From: Nocardiopsis eucommiae
GTDB taxonomy: Bacteria; Actinomycetota; Actinomycetes; Streptosporangiales; Streptosporangiaceae
DNA: 64,000 bases
Assembly: GCA_018388625.1 (NCBI GenBank)
Contig: CP074402.1
Coordinates: forward strand, 4,898,001 to 4,962,000
Reading direction: 5' to 3'
Position 1 is the first letter of the stretch; every line of letters begins with the position of its first letter. The position numbers and the translations under genes are program-made. This document shows, piece after piece, positions 1-10,074 of this stretch. Under the pieces are notes generated by a model. It did no database searches. It was not told where the DNA came from and saw nothing but the letters and a program-made list of their open reading frames with translations.

Positions 1-656
1 TCCAGCGCCTCCCAGAGCAGCTGCTGCTTGGGGGTGTTGGACAGGTGCTCCTCGCCTCGGATGACGTGCGTGATCCGCATCTCGACATCGTCGAGGACGT
101 TGGCCAGCACGAACAGCGGGGAGCCGTCGGCGCGGGCGATCACGAAGTCCTCGATGGCGGCGTGGTCGAACTCCACGTCCCCACGGATCTGGTCGCGGAC
201 GACCGTGGGGCCGCCCTCGGGCACGCGGAAGCGCAGCGCCCGGCCGGGGCCCGGCTCCAGACCCCGGTCGCGGCAGAAGCCGTCGTAACCCAGGTTCGGG
301 TTGTCGCGGCGCTCCTGCACCTGCTCGCGGGTGCAGTCGCAGTAGTAGGCGCGGCCGGAGCGGTACAGCTCCTGCGCGGTCTCGCGGTGTTTCTCGACGT
401 AGGCCGACTGGAAGTAGGGCCCCTCGAAGTGCGGGTCGCTCTCGTCGATGCCGATCCAGGACATCGCGCGGATGATGCCGTCGGTCCACTCGGGACGGTT
501 GCGGGCGGCGTCGGTGTCCTCGATGCGCAGGACCATGCGGCCCTCGGGCTGCTGCTGGGCCAGGGCCCAGTTGAACAGGGCGGAGCGCGCACCGCCGACG
601 TGGAACATGCCCGTGGGGGACGGGGCGAAGCGGGTACGAATCGGAGTCTCAGTCAC
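1..656 (-). CDS. gltX: Glutamyl-tRNA synthetase, N-terminal part (runs off the window)
   Basis: Class I aminoacyl-tRNA synthetase that charges tRNA-Glu. The GTG start at 656 gives a protein opening TETPIRTRFAPSPTGMFHVG, the family N-terminus with the HIGH-type motif written HVGG. It continues through LRIEDTD and the YYCDC stretch typical of bacterial GltX, and RGEEHLSNTPKQ near the cut. About 218 residues are visible. The KMSKS half and the anticodon-binding domain lie beyond position 1. No frame change is needed in the visible part. Its place at the head of the cimA-ilv block agrees with actinomycete gene order. Confidence 0.97.
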   Translation of the reverse strand, partial: MTETPIRTRFAPSPTGMFHVGGARSALFNWALAQQQPEGRMVLRIEDTDAARNRPEWTDGIIRAMSWIGIDESDPHFEGPYFQSAYVEKHRETAQELYRSGRAYYCDCTREQVQERRDNPNLGYDGFCRDRGLEPGPGRALRFRVPEGGPTVVRDQIRGDVEFDHAAIEDFVIARADGSPLFVLANVLDDVEMRITHVIRGEEHLSNTPKQQLLWEAL

Positions 657-742
657 GGTTCCGAGGATATCGGTGGCCCGGGATGACCTGTGGGAAGTCC
701 CGGAGAGGGCGACGGGACGGGACGGAGTCGCCGAGACGCCGG

Positions 743-1824
743 TCAGGGCCGGATCGGCAGCGGCCGGGCGTGTGCGGGGCCCAGACCGAACTCGCGGGAG
801 AGGGCGTCGGCGAACCCGGCGGCGATCTTGATCTCACCGTCGTCGTTGGGGTGGGTGCCGTCGTAGGTGTCCGTGTAGGGGTCCCAGGACTCCGCCGCCG
901 CCAGGTCGAAGCTGGCCACCGGCGACTCCTCCGTGGACAGGTCGGCGGCCACCGAGCGGACGAGTTCGTTGTACACGTACACGCGCAGCGCGAAGCCCTG
1001 GTCCTGGTCCGCGAGGGTGATGGGCAGCGCCTCGGCGAAGAGGACGCGGATCTCCGGGTTGGCCTCGCGGGCCGCGTTGACGTAGGAGCTCAGCCGCTGC
1101 TCCATGTCCTCGGCGGTGATGGGGTGCAGCAGGTCGTTGATGCCGATCATCACGCACAGCACGTCCGGCCGGTGGGCGGCGACGTCGGCCTCAATGGTGG
1201 TGAGGGCGTCGGCCAGGGTGCGCCCCCAGCGGGCGTTGTGGTCCTGGTCGAAGTCCGGGTCGCGGTAGGTGACGCCGTCCTCGGCGTCGGAGGGGTCGGG
1301 GAGGCCCGGGAACTCGGAGGGCTCTGGCCGTGCCGTGGGGGCGCGGTCCTCCACCGGCCGGTCCGCGCGCCGTTCCTCGGGGCTCCCGAGGAGGCCGCCC
1401 TGTCCGCCACCGGACTCGACCTCTCCCTCGCCCCCGGCTCGACCTCTCCTCCCGATTCGGCCTGCCCGTCGCCGCCGAAGAGCTCGGGCGGGATGATCTG
1501 CTCGGGTGTGGCGGGCTGGGAGTAGGGACCGACGAAGTCCAGGTTCCCCACGTGCGGCTCGAGGTGGTTCCACAGGTGGAAGCGCCAGGTCCGGTCGCCG
1601 CCCGCGCCGTGGGTCATGGAGTCCCCGGCGAGCATCACGCGCACCCGTGACCGGTCCTCCAGCCAGGCACCCCTGTCGGCCTCCTCCACGGAGTCGGGGG
1701 CGCCCAGGCCGGGCCGGGTGACCAGCCACAGGGCGGAGCCCACCAGCGCCAGGACCAGGGTGAGGACCCCGGCGAGGATCGCGGGGCGGCCGAGGCCGGG
1801 CCGTCGTGCCAGTCGAGGTGCCAA
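743..1824 (-). CDS. SGNH/GDSL-family hydrolase with N-terminal membrane anchor (frame-broken)
   Basis: Predicted secreted or membrane-anchored esterase/lipase. A hydrophobic segment at about residues 17-35 is followed by block I, GDSMTHG, holding the nucleophilic Ser. Later come GINDLLHP (the block III Asn) and DGTHPND (the block V Asp and His). The first half and the second half lie in different frames. The step is near 1430 in a G-run and equals one missing base. The linker between blocks is long and Gly/Glu-rich. The start chosen is TTG at 1824, just ahead of the hydrophobic segment; it is not certain. The substrate is unknown. Confidence 0.75.
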
Positions 1825-1906
1825 GGGGTTCGGACCTTCCGCTCGGTGGGTCGGTGGGCGCCTCCGCGCGCGGGCCAGTGGCGCGCCCGCGCGCGGAGGG
1901 ACGGGA

Positions 1907-2707
1907 TCAGTCCCGGGTGACCACCCTGTTGGTGATGGTGCCCAGGCGCTCCACGGTGACGGCGACTTCCTGGCCGACCTCGACCGGGCCCACTCCGGCG
2001 GGGGTGCCGGTCAGGACCACGTCGCCCGGAAGGAGCGTCATGAAGGAGGTGACGTAGGAGATGATGCCCGGAATGTCGTGGATGAACTGTGACGTACGTC
2101 CATCCTGGCGGACCTCACCGTCCACGGTCGTGGTGACCGCGAGGTCCTGGGCCTCCTCGATGCTCAGGCCCGTGGTGATCCACGGCCCGATCGGGCAGAA
2201 GGAGTCGAATCCCTTGGCCCGCGTCCACTGCTTGTCGGTCTTCTGGAGGTCGCGGGCGGTGACGTCGTTGGCCACCGTGTACCCGAAGATGACGTCCTTG
2301 GCGCGCTCGCGCGGCACCTCGCGACAGGGGCGGGAGATGACGATGGCCAGTTCTCCCTCGTAGCTGACCCACTCCGAGACCGAGGGGTAGAACACGGGGT
2401 CGTACGGTCCGGTGACGGCGGTGGACGGCTTCAGGAAGACCACCGGTTCGTCGGTGGACTCCCCCGTGACCTCCTGCATCTCCGCCACGTGGTCGGCGTA
2501 GTTCTTGCCGATACACACCACCTTGGTGGGCAGGACCGGCGACAGCAGGCGCACGTCGGAGAGCCTGGCCCGCTCACCCGTCAGTTTGATGTCCCCCAGC
2601 AGAGGGTGTCCCGTCAGCCGGGCCACGAACTCCTCTCCGCTGTCCGTGTCCGTCTCGACCAGGCCGAACCCGACCTCGTCACCGGCCGCGAACCGTGCGA
2701 TACGCAC
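1907..2707 (-). CDS. Fumarylacetoacetate hydrolase family protein
   Basis: A 266-residue protein of the FAH superfamily, which acts on 2-hydroxyhepta-2,4-diene-1,7-dioate-type or acylpyruvate substrates with a divalent metal. Seen here are VVCIGKNYADH, FLKPSTAV, the metal-ligand stretch YEGELAIVI, NDVTARDLQ, and the C-terminal TGTPAGVG. The open frame extends far upstream, but conserved sequence begins at VRIARFAAGDEVG, so I place the start at GTG 2707. It lies just downstream of gltX in many actinomycetes. The exact substrate cannot be read from sequence. Confidence 0.88.
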   Translation of the reverse strand: MRIARFAAGDEVGFGLVETDTDSGEEFVARLTGHPLLGDIKLTGERARLSDVRLLSPVLPTKVVCIGKNYADHVAEMQEVTGESTDEPVVFLKPSTAVTGPYDPVFYPSVSEWVSYEGELAIVISRPCREVPRERAKDVIFGYTVANDVTARDLQKTDKQWTRAKGFDSFCPIGPWITTGLSIEEAQDLAVTTTVDGEVRQDGRTSQFIHDIPGIISYVTSFMTLLPGDVVLTGTPAGVGPVEVGQEVAVTVERLGTITNRVVTRD

Positions 2708-3155
2708 CTGATGCCTCCCAGCAGCCCTCTTGCTCGTTCTTGCCGTTTGCAGCGTAGCGGCGCCCGACGCGACGGCGCCCGGTACGTCCGGGTGTGCGGA
2801 GCCCGAGGCGAACACCGAGAGTGACGAGTTGTTCACGATAAGGCGGAGGCAATCGCCCGAAGGCGTGACACACCCACCCTTCGCGGAACGCGACCTGGCC
2901 CTCCCCGGGGGCGAACTCTGGCATGCTGGGATCGTGGTCCGAAGCCCTCGGGAACCGTCGTTCCGGAGGTCGGCGACACCACCGGTGTGCGTGGCGACTC
3001 CGTTCGGGCCACCGCGGCACTCGTCCGTCCGTGTGGGGGCGTCTCCACCGACCGTGCTGGTCGGAGCGGTCCCACGACCGCCGGGCGGCGGGAGGCCACG
3101 CACCCCCGCCGAGGTTCCGGCGGCACCACAGTCCACTGTCGAGAGGTTGAGCCTC
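2708..3155. other. Divergent intergenic region, no gene seen
   Basis: About 450 bp between the divergent FAH gene and the DUF3152 gene, presumably holding both promoters. The open frames across it are Arg/Pro-rich shadows. I see no RNA gene or clear operator. Confidence 0.4.
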
Positions 3156-3986
3156 GTGCCCGCTTCCGCTCCTCGAGCCAAGCACCGCCGACGCCGCCGG
3201 TACCCCATGGGACTGGCCCTCGGGCTGTGCCTGGTCTCGGGGGCGTCCGCCGTGCTGATGGTCAGCGTGCCCGAGCCCGGATCCGAGCTCGACTCCCCGA
3301 GGAGACCTCCGCCACCGGCCCCGTGGGCGACGGCGTACCCGAGGACGGCGCCCGCCGGCACCCCGGTTCCGAGGACGCCGAATCCGACGCGACGGACCCC
3401 TCCCCCAGCGCGTCACCGACCGACGAGGACGACCTCCCCTCCTGCTGCGCTCGGTGGTGGAGGAGGTCGACACCGCCGACGGCGATCTCAAGGTGATGAA
3501 GGGCGAGGGCGACGTCATGGGTGAGGGCCCCCTCACCACCTTCGCCGTGGAGGTGGAGAAGGGCCTGCCCGGCCGCAACGGGGACTTCGTGGACGCCGTC
3601 GAGGAGATCCTCGGAGATCCCCGCAGTTGGGGCAACGACGGGGACCGCTCCCTCCAGCGGGTGGACGGCGACGACGCGGACATCCGGGTGCTGCTGGCCG
3701 CGCCGGACACGGTGGACCGCCTGTGCGCGCCGCTGAACACCAACGGGTACGTGTCCTGCGCCAACGGCAACCGCGCCATCATCAACCAGAACCGCTGGGT
3801 GTCGGGTGTCGAGGACTTCGGTGACGACCTGGAGACCTACCGGATCTACCTGATCAACCACGAGGTGGGCCACACCCTCGGCCACGGGCACGTCGACTGC
3901 CCCGGCGAGGGGAGCTCGCCCCCGTCATGCAGCAGCAGACGCTGGGTCTCCAGGGCTGCGAGGCCAACGGCTGGGTGCACCCCTAG
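3156..3986 (+). CDS. DUF3152 secreted metalloprotease-like protein (three frame steps)
   Basis: GTG 3156 follows GAGAGG at a good distance. A basic N-terminus and a hydrophobic segment (GLALGLCLVSGASAVLMV) suggest an exported or anchored protein, followed by an acidic Ser/Asp/Pro linker. The conserved domain contains CANGNRAIINQNRWV and HEVGHTLGHGH, a zincin-type HExxHxxxxxH-like motif, and ends QQTLGLQGCEANGWVHP before TAG. Frames change near 3296, 3437 and 3910, each equal to one missing base beside a C or G run. Function is unproven; the motif suggests a zinc-dependent peptidase. Confidence 0.72.
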
Positions 3987-4164
3987 ATCGTGTTCCGCGG
4001 ATCGTTCCGCTCCCGGGGGACCTGGCTGGTTCTCCGGACACGGAGGCGCCGCACCGTGTTCCATGGGGGTGGCCCCACCGACCGGGGCCGTACGTCGCCC
4101 GCCACGGGGCCCGCGCCCCGTGCGGGGTCCGCCCGCGCCGCGTCGGGCGAGAGAGTGAGGCCGT

Positions 4165-4634
4165 ATGTGTGACTGCCGCGCAGCCCGAGGCGGGACCGTC
4201 GATCCCGGGGTGACCAGACGCTCCGTGTTCGGTGTCGCCGGGGGCGGGGCCCTGGCCGGGGTGTTGACCGCCTGCGGCGGATCCGAGGACGGCGGGGACG
4301 GTGACGGCCCCGACGAGCAGGGACCGGACACCGGCCAGGAGGGCGCGGACGCCCCGATCGCCACCACCGAGGAGATCCCCGTGGGCGAGGGGGCCGTCCT
4401 CAGCGAGCACGAGGTGGTCGTCACCCAGCCCGAGGAGGGTGTCTTCCGCGCCTTCTCCACCGCCTGCACACACGAGGGCTGCCCGGTCGACCAAGTCGTC
4501 GACGGACAGATCCTGTGCCCCTGCCACGGCAGCCGCTTCTCGGTCGAGGACGGCTCCCCGACCGAGGGACCGGCGCGGAGCCCCTGGAGGAGGTCGCGAT
4601 CAGGGTCGACGGCGACTCGATCGTCCTCGCCTGA
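4165..4634 (+). CDS. Rieske [2Fe-2S] protein with Tat/lipoprotein leader (frame-broken at the C-terminus)
   Basis: Small exported iron-sulfur protein. The leader TRRSVFGVAGGG has a twin-Arg motif and runs into GVLTAC, a lipobox-like end, followed by an acidic linker. The cluster ligands are in CTHEGC and CPCHGSRF (Cys-x-His and Cys-x-x-His). The frame steps once near 4575; the restored end is EEVAIRVDGDSIVLA before TGA 4632. ATG 4165 has GTGAGG upstream; GTG 4210, nearer the Tat motif, is an alternative. Such proteins usually transfer electrons, but the partner is unknown. Confidence 0.8.
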
Positions 4635-4642
4635 GCAACCAC

Positions 4643-4682
4643 GGGAGGGGCCGTGGTGGTGTCACCACCACAGCCCCTCCCC
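4643..4682. terminator. Bidirectional terminator hairpin
   Basis: The arms GGGAGGGGC and GCCCCTCCC flank a second paired block, GTGGTGGTG with CACCACCAC. It sits between the convergent Rieske and solute-binding-protein genes. Confidence 0.75.
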
Positions 4683-4697
4683 CGTCACCGGGCCGGG

Positions 4698-6101
4698 TCA
4701 GTCCTCGACCGAGGCGTTGTACTCACCGATGGTGCGGGACACGCCCTCGGCCGCGTCGGCCATGGCCTGTTCGGCCGAGGTGTCGCTCGTGAGGGCGGTC
4801 TCCCAGCCCTCCTCGGCGGCGACGCGGGCCTCGGACATCACGCCCATCATGCAGCCCGCCGTGTTCTCGTTGATCTCGGAGTCCGCCAGCTGGGCGGCGG
4901 CCACGGAGAACTGCGGGAACTCCTCGGCGCGCTCGGAGGCCTCCGGCCCGTCGTAGCCCTCGGTGTTCACGGCCAGGTATCCGGTCCCGGCGTGCCAGAC
5001 CGACTGCGACTCCGGGGTCAGCAGGAACTGGACGAACTCCCAGGACCCGCGGATCTCCTCGGGGGTGTGGCCCTCGCCGTTGATCCACAGGGACGCGCCA
5101 CCGATGATCGACCCGCCCGGATCGTCCGCGCTGACCAGCGGGAAGTACCCGGCGCCGACCTCGAAGTCGGACTGCTCGATGAAGCCGCCCAGGGAGCCGG
5201 TGGACTCCAGGGTCATCGCGGCGCGGCCGGAGGTGAACGCGGCCTGGCCGTCGTCGGTGTTGCGACCGATCTGGACCGCCAGCTCGTCCTCGATCATCTG
5301 GTCCCACCACTCGACGAGCTCGACGATCTTCGGGTCGTCGAAGAGCACCTCGGAGGCGCGGCCGTCACGGCCGTTGGAGGCGTCGCAGTACGGGACGGCG
5401 GAGCGCGCCATGAACTGCTCGATGAACCACCCGTACACGGAGGCGCCGAAGCCGTACTGGACCACGGTGCCGTCGTCGTCCCTGACGGTGAGCTCCTCGG
5501 CGGCCTCCCGGATCCCGGCGAGGTCGGTGGGCGGCGCGTCCGGGTCGAGTCCGGCCTCCTCGAACGCGTCCCGGTTGACGTACATCAGCGGGGTCGAGTT
5601 GTTGAAGGGGAACGACCGCAGCTCCCCGCCGACGGTGAAGTAGTTGAGGAGCGCGTCCTCGATCGAGGACGTGTCGTAGTCGTCCACGTCGAGGAAGGAC
5701 TGCGCGGGGACGGTCTGCGCCGAGTCGATCATGAACTGCGTGCCGAGGTCGAAGATCATGATCATCTCGGCGGTGTCGCCCTGCTGGATCGCCGCGCGGT
5801 GGCTGGCCAGGGCCTCGTCGTACTGGCCCTGGAACGAGCCGGTGACCTGCACACGGCCCTCGTTCTGGGCGTTGAAGTCGTCGATGAGCCCGTCCAGCAC
5901 CTGGCCGTTGGTGGCGTCCATGCTGTGCCAGAACTCGACCTGGACCGCCTCGTCGAGGTCGTCCAGGACCTCCGGACCGGGCGCGGTGAGGTCGCCGCCG
6001 CCACCGCCGCCACCGTCTCCGGAACACGCGCTGAGGGCCAGGCCGAGGCCGGCGAGCAGGGCCGCGGCCCGCACACCGCGACGTCGGGGGATACGTGTCA
6101 T
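4698..6101 (-). CDS. Extracellular sugar-binding lipoprotein of an ABC importer (family 1, UgpB/MalE-like)
   Basis: A 467-residue solute-binding protein. The signal peptide ends in the lipobox LALSAC with Cys26, followed by a Gly-rich linker and the fold start VQVEFWHSMDATNG. EMIMIFDLGTQ, TPLMYVNRDAF and PLVSADDPGG fit carbohydrate or glycerol-3-phosphate-type binding proteins. It is the last gene of a permease-permease-binding protein operon. No ATPase gene is present, so a shared MsiK-type ATPase elsewhere is likely (inference). The exact sugar is not determinable. Confidence 0.9.
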   Translation of the reverse strand: MTRIPRRRGVRAAALLAGLGLALSACSGDGGGGGGGDLTAPGPEVLDDLDEAVQVEFWHSMDATNGQVLDGLIDDFNAQNEGRVQVTGSFQGQYDEALASHRAAIQQGDTAEMIMIFDLGTQFMIDSAQTVPAQSFLDVDDYDTSSIEDALLNYFTVGGELRSFPFNNSTPLMYVNRDAFEEAGLDPDAPPTDLAGIREAAEELTVRDDDGTVVQYGFGASVYGWFIEQFMARSAVPYCDASNGRDGRASEVLFDDPKIVELVEWWDQMIEDELAVQIGRNTDDGQAAFTSGRAAMTLESTGSLGGFIEQSDFEVGAGYFPLVSADDPGGSIIGGASLWINGEGHTPEEIRGSWEFVQFLLTPESQSVWHAGTGYLAVNTEGYDGPEASERAEEFPQFSVAAAQLADSEINENTAGCMMGVMSEARVAAEEGWETALTSDTSAEQAMADAAEGVSRTIGEYNASVED

Positions 6102-6131
6102 GGGTTCTTCGTCTCCACTGGGTTTCGGGTC

Positions 6132-7026
6132 CTACTTGACCGCGCCCGCGGTGAGGCCCCGGACGATGAAGCGCTGTCCGAAGATCACGAGGGCGAGGGT
6201 GGGGATGACGGACAGGGCCGCGCCCGCCAGGACGAGGCCGGGGTTGGCGGCCTCACCCGCCTTGAGGCTGTTCAGACCGATCTGGAGGGTCTGCATCTCG
6301 GTGCTGCGGGTGATGATCAGCGGCCAGAAGTACATGTTCCAGCTGGTGATGAACACGTACATGCCGACGGCGGTCAGGGCCGGCTTGCTGAGCGGCATGA
6401 GGATGGTCCACAGGAACCTGAGGTGTCCCATGCCGTCGATGCGCGCGGCGTCGTACAGCTCCCGGGGGAACTGTTTGAAGCTCTGGCGCAGCAGGAAGGT
6501 GCCGAACGCGTAGGCGAGGAAGGGCAGCACCAGGCCCGCGTAGGTGTTGCCCAGCCCCCACCCCGTCAGGGTGAGGTAGTTGGGGATGAAGGTCGCCTCG
6601 GCGGGGACCATCAGCGTGGACAGGAACAGGGCGAAGACGACCGCGCTCCCCGGAACCGCAGGAAGACGAACGCGTACGCGGCCAGGGCCGACGTCACCAG
6701 CTGGCAGACCGTGATGATCCCGGCCATGACCAGCGAGTTCGTGTACATGCGCAGCAGCGGCACGGCGGCGAGCGCGCCCTGGATGTTCTCGAAGTGCACG
6801 CCGGTGGGGAGCAGGCGCGGCGGGAACGTGGACAGCTCCCCGGCTCCATGAGGGTGCCCACGAACACGTAGTAGACGGGGAACAGCACCGGGATCAGCAG
6901 CGCCGCCAGCATGAGGTACAGCAGGGCGCGGCCGACGACGTGCCCGACCCCGTGCCGGTGGCGGGCGCGGACCGGCTCGTTCCGGGAGAGCTGGTCGGCG
7001 GTGGCCGTCGCGGAGGTCCGGCTCAT
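6132..7026 (-). CDS. Sugar ABC transporter permease, MalG/UgpE type (frame-broken)
   Basis: Inner-membrane permease with about six transmembrane segments. The EAA-type loop that contacts the ATPase is visible as ELYDAARIDGMG. The C-terminus, FGQRFIVRGLTAGAVK, is the MalG-family signature. Frames change near 6842 and 6657, each equal to one missing base. ATG 7026 overlaps the stop of the upstream permease (ATGA), so the two are translationally coupled. Confidence 0.88.
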
Positions 7027-7970
7027 GAGTAGTGCACCTTCCGCTCGATGACACCGAACTGGACGACGGTGCACACCAGGACCACGACGAGGAGCACGAG
7101 CGCCTGGGCGCTGGCCCGGCCGAAGTCGCTGGTTCCGTAGGCGAAGGCGTCCTGGTAGATGGAGTAGACGAGGGTGGTCGTGGACCCGACCGGCCCTCCC
7201 GCGGTGAGGATGTGGATCTGCCCGAAGCTCTGGAGCGCGTTGATCGTGGAGATGACGATCAGGAAGAAGAGCTGGGGCCCGAGCATCGGGATGGTGACGT
7301 CCCAGGCCAGGCGCGGCCCGGTGGCGCCGTCGATGCGGGCGGCCTCGTTGACCTCCTTGGGGATGGAGCCGACCCCGGCGGCGAGCACGAGGACCCCGTA
7401 CCCGAGGTTCATCCACACCGTGGTGAGGGCGACCGACCACAGGGCCATCTCCTGGGAGGTCAGCCACGGGACCTGGTCGAGGCCCATCCGGTAGAGGACG
7501 CCGTTGAGAACACTGTTCCCGGGGCTGTAGAAGACCGCGAAGATCACGGAGGCGCTGGCCACGGAGAAGGCGAAGGGCAGCGCGAAGGCGCCGCGCAGGA
7601 ACCGCTGGGCCTGGAGCACGCCCTCCAGGAGGAGGACGACAGCGAGGGCGCCCACGACGCCGGGGACGACGACGCCGAGGGTGAACACCAGGGTGGTGAG
7701 CAGGACCCGCCCGAACTCGGGTGAGGCCATCTCCGCGAAGTGGCTCAGCCCGACGAAGCGGTTGGGCTGGCCGATGATGTCGTTGCCGTGCATCGACAGG
7801 TAGACGGTGCGGCCCAGCGGATAGACCAGGAAGAGCGCGAAGACCGCCACGGAGGGGCCGAGGAAGCCCCAGGCGAGGATCGCGTCCCGGCCGGGGCGGG
7901 CGCGTTTGTTCGAGGACGTGGGGGAGGGTGTCGACGCGGCGCGGCGTTCTGTCACCGAACCGTGGGTCAC
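7023..7970 (-). CDS. Sugar ABC transporter permease, MalF/UgpA type
   Basis: Intact permease with the EAA loop VNEAARIDGATGPRLAWDVTIP and several hydrophobic segments. The open frame reaches 8069, but the upstream residues are Arg-rich and have no ribosome site. I place the start at GTG 7970, preceded by GGGGGA; GTG 7955 is the alternative. It is the first gene of the importer operon. Confidence 0.88.
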   Translation of the reverse strand: MTHGSVTERRAASTPSPTSSNKRARPGRDAILAWGFLGPSVAVFALFLVYPLGRTVYLSMHGNDIIGQPNRFVGLSHFAEMASPEFGRVLLTTLVFTLGVVVPGVVGALAVVLLLEGVLQAQRFLRGAFALPFAFSVASASVIFAVFYSPGNSVLNGVLYRMGLDQVPWLTSQEMALWSVALTTVWMNLGYGVLVLAAGVGSIPKEVNEAARIDGATGPRLAWDVTIPMLGPQLFFLIVISTINALQSFGQIHILTAGGPVGSTTTLVYSIYQDAFAYGTSDFGRASAQALVLLVVVLVCTVVQFGVIERKVHYS

Positions 7971-8067
7971 ACCGTTCCCCCGTCCCGTCGGATGGTGGGT
8001 GAGGACACGCCCCGAAGTCTTCACGGGGCGAGTGACCCGCGGTTCGCGGGCAGACGAACGGCGCGCC

Positions 8068-8089
8068 AACGAAAGCGCGCGCCTTGGTT
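8068..8089. promoter_or_regulatory. LacI-family-like operator candidate for the sugar importer
   Basis: A 22-bp imperfect palindrome of pattern AAC-N-AA-N-GCGCGCGC-N-TT-N-GTT. The CG-centred form with AA/TT flanks resembles LacI/GalR-family operators that commonly control sugar importers. No LacI gene is in the window, so the regulator is not identified. Confidence 0.45.
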
Positions 8090-8210
8090 ATGACCGGCAT
8101 CTATCACCACTCGTACATTTCGGACATCGTCAAAGTCCGCAGTATCGAGTGACCGGGGACACACTGGCTATGACCCCGAGGACAGGTCTGTCTTACCTCT
8201 GAGTAAGACT

Positions 8211-8247
8211 CGACCGCCTGACCTCAACTTTCGAGATCAGGCGGTCG
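8211..8247 (-). terminator. cimA terminator hairpin
   Basis: CGACCGCCTGA pairs with TCAGGCGGTCG, and the stem extends inward with CTC/GAG. It lies about 80 bp beyond the restored cimA stop. Confidence 0.7.
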
Positions 8248-8328
8248 TGTGACGTGGGGGTTACGCCCGTGGCGATCACGTCACCGGGACGACACCGGAG
8301 CGGTGGTGGCGGCACACCGGCGCGGGGA

Positions 8329-9938
8329 TCAGCCCCGGGGTAGCCCTGCCGCAGCAGCCCGTAGGTGATGGCCTGTTCCAGCGCCACCCACGAGGCGTCG
8401 ACGACGTTGGGGCCCACGCCCACGGTCGTCCACTCCTCGGTGCCGTCACTGAAGCTGACGAGGATGCGGGTGATCGCGTTGGTGCCCGACGTCCCCTCCA
8501 GGATGCGGACCTTGTAGTCGGTCAGCTCCAGCCCGGCCAGCGCCGTGTACACGTTCTCCATCGAACTGCGCAGCGCCCGGTCCAGGGCGTTGACCGGACC
8601 GTTGCCCTCGGCGGTGGCGATGATTCGCTCACCCTTGACCCGGAGCTTGACGGTGGCCTCACTGAGGCTCTCGTACTCGTTGGACAGCGGGCTGGACCCC
8701 ACGGCCGGGCGGCGCTCGGTGAGCACCCGCCAGGACTCGGTGTCGAAGTAGCGGACCGGCGAACCCAGTTCCTCGCGCAGCAGCAGTTCCAGAGAGGCGT
8801 CGGCCGCCTCGAAGCTGTACCCGGACAGTTCGAGGCTCTTGACGCGCTCCACGACCCGGCCGGACAGCTCCCGGTCGCCGGACAGGTCCAGGCCCAGCTC
8901 CCGCGCCTTGAGCTCGATGGACGCGCGCCCGGCCATGTCGGAGACGAGCATGCGCATGCGGTTGCCGACCAGCTCCGGGTCGGTGTGCTGGTAGAGGTCG
9001 GGGTCGACCTTGATCGCCGAGGCGTGCAGGCCGGCCTTGTGCGCGAAGGCCGACACCCCCACGTAGGGCTGGTGGGTGTCCGGGGCCAGGTTCACGATCT
9101 CCGCGATGGCGGTGGACACCCGGGTCATCTCGGCCAGGCATCCCTCGGGCAGGACCTCCATGCCGCGCTTGAGACCCAGCGCGCCGACCACCGAGAAGAG
9201 GTTGGCGTTGCCCACCCGCTCGCCGTAGCCGTTGGCCGTGCACTGGACGTGCGTGGCCCCCGCGTCCACGGCGGCGAGGGTGTTGGCGACCGCGCAGCCG
9301 GTGTCGTCCTGGGCGTGGATGCCCAGGCGGGCGCCGGTGGCCTCCAGCACCTCGGTCACCACGCGCGTGACGTCCGAGGGGAGCATGCCGCCGTTGGTGT
9401 CGCACAGGACGACGACGTCGGCCCCGGCGTCGGAGGCGGCGCGGACCACGGAGAGGGCGTACTCCGGGTCGTGGTGGTAGCCGTCGAAGAAGTGCTCGCA
9501 GTCCACGAACACGCGCTGCCCGTGCTCGCGCAGGTGAGCGACCGTGTCCGCGACCATGGCGAGGTTCTCGTCGAGGGTCGTGCGCAGGGCGCGTTCGACG
9601 TGCCGGTCGTCACTCTTGGCGACAAGGGTGACGACCGACGCGCCGCTGTCGCGCAGTGCGGCCACCTGGGGATCGTCGGCGGCCCTCACACCGGGTCGGC
9701 GGGTCGCGCCGAACGCGGTGAGTCGCGCGTGCTCCAGCGTCAGCTCTCGTGAAGCCCGCTGGAAGAACTCGGTGTCCTTGGGGTTGGCGCCCGGCCAGCC
9801 GCCCTCGATGAACGCGACCCCGAAGTCGTCGAGCAGCTTCGCGATGGCCAGCTTGTCGGAGACCCTCAGGTTGATCCCCTCGCGCTGGGCTCCGTCGCGC
9901 AGCGTGGTGTCGAAGACGTGGAAACTGTCGTCCCTCAT
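8329..9938 (-). CDS. cimA: Citramalate synthase
   Basis: Condenses pyruvate and acetyl-CoA to citramalate, giving a threonine-independent route to 2-ketobutyrate for isoleucine. The N-terminus, FDTTLRDGAQREG, carries the DRE-TIM metallolyase signature. HAQDDTGCAVANT and SAFAHKAGLHASA follow, and a LeuA-type dimer domain ends TVGVGPNVVDASWVALEQA. ATG 9938 begins MRDDSFHVFD. As printed, the frame stays open to 8193 and reads through the terminator hairpin at 8211-8247. One missing base near 8333 would restore the stop TGA at 8329 after RQGYPG, so I end the gene there. It is preceded by an attenuator and an LtbR-like site. Confidence 0.92.
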
Positions 9939-9983
9939 GGGTGGAACTCCCGGTCGGTGCTGTGTGTGGCGGCCCCGGCCAAC

Positions 9984-10012
9984 AAAAAGACCCCTCGTGG
10001 ACACGAGAGGTC
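9984..10012 (-). terminator. Attenuator terminator upstream of cimA
   Basis: On the minus strand GACCTCTCGTG and CACGAGGGGTC form a hairpin followed at once by TTTTT, a textbook intrinsic terminator. It is 46 bp before the cimA start, so most transcripts should stop unless it is overridden. Confidence 0.85.
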
Positions 10013-10013
10013 A

Positions 10014-10074
10014 GCGCGCTGGCAGGGTCCGGTTTCTTCCCTGCGTCTACGCGGGAAGTCGTCAGCCAGCGCGC
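10014..10074 (-). promoter_or_regulatory. Leader RNA stem of the cimA attenuator
   Basis: The 10-bp arms GCGCGCTGGC and GCCAGCGCGC pair; an inner hairpin (CTTCCC with GGGAAG) fills the loop. The first arm overlaps the last codons of the leader peptide, so ribosome position should decide whether the stem forms. Confidence 0.7.

Larger units (their letters stand above)
7971..8328. other. Intergenic region between cimA and the sugar importer
   Basis: Holds a LacI-type palindrome (8068-8089) upstream of the importer and the cimA terminator hairpin (8211-8247). No coding signal. Confidence 0.5.

Noticed and set aside
4653..6851. Very long plus-strand frame opposite the sugar importer genes.
   Set aside because: Antisense shadow of high-GC codons; repetitive Gly/Val/Arg/His composition and no conserved motif. 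The same holds for long frames at 10290-12743, 17584-20274, 27706-29853, 43197-45023 and 45569-47146.
8193..8328. Extra 46-residue C-terminal tail on citramalate synthase.
   Set aside because: Low-complexity basic tail that reads through the terminator hairpin; one restored base gives a stop at 8329.
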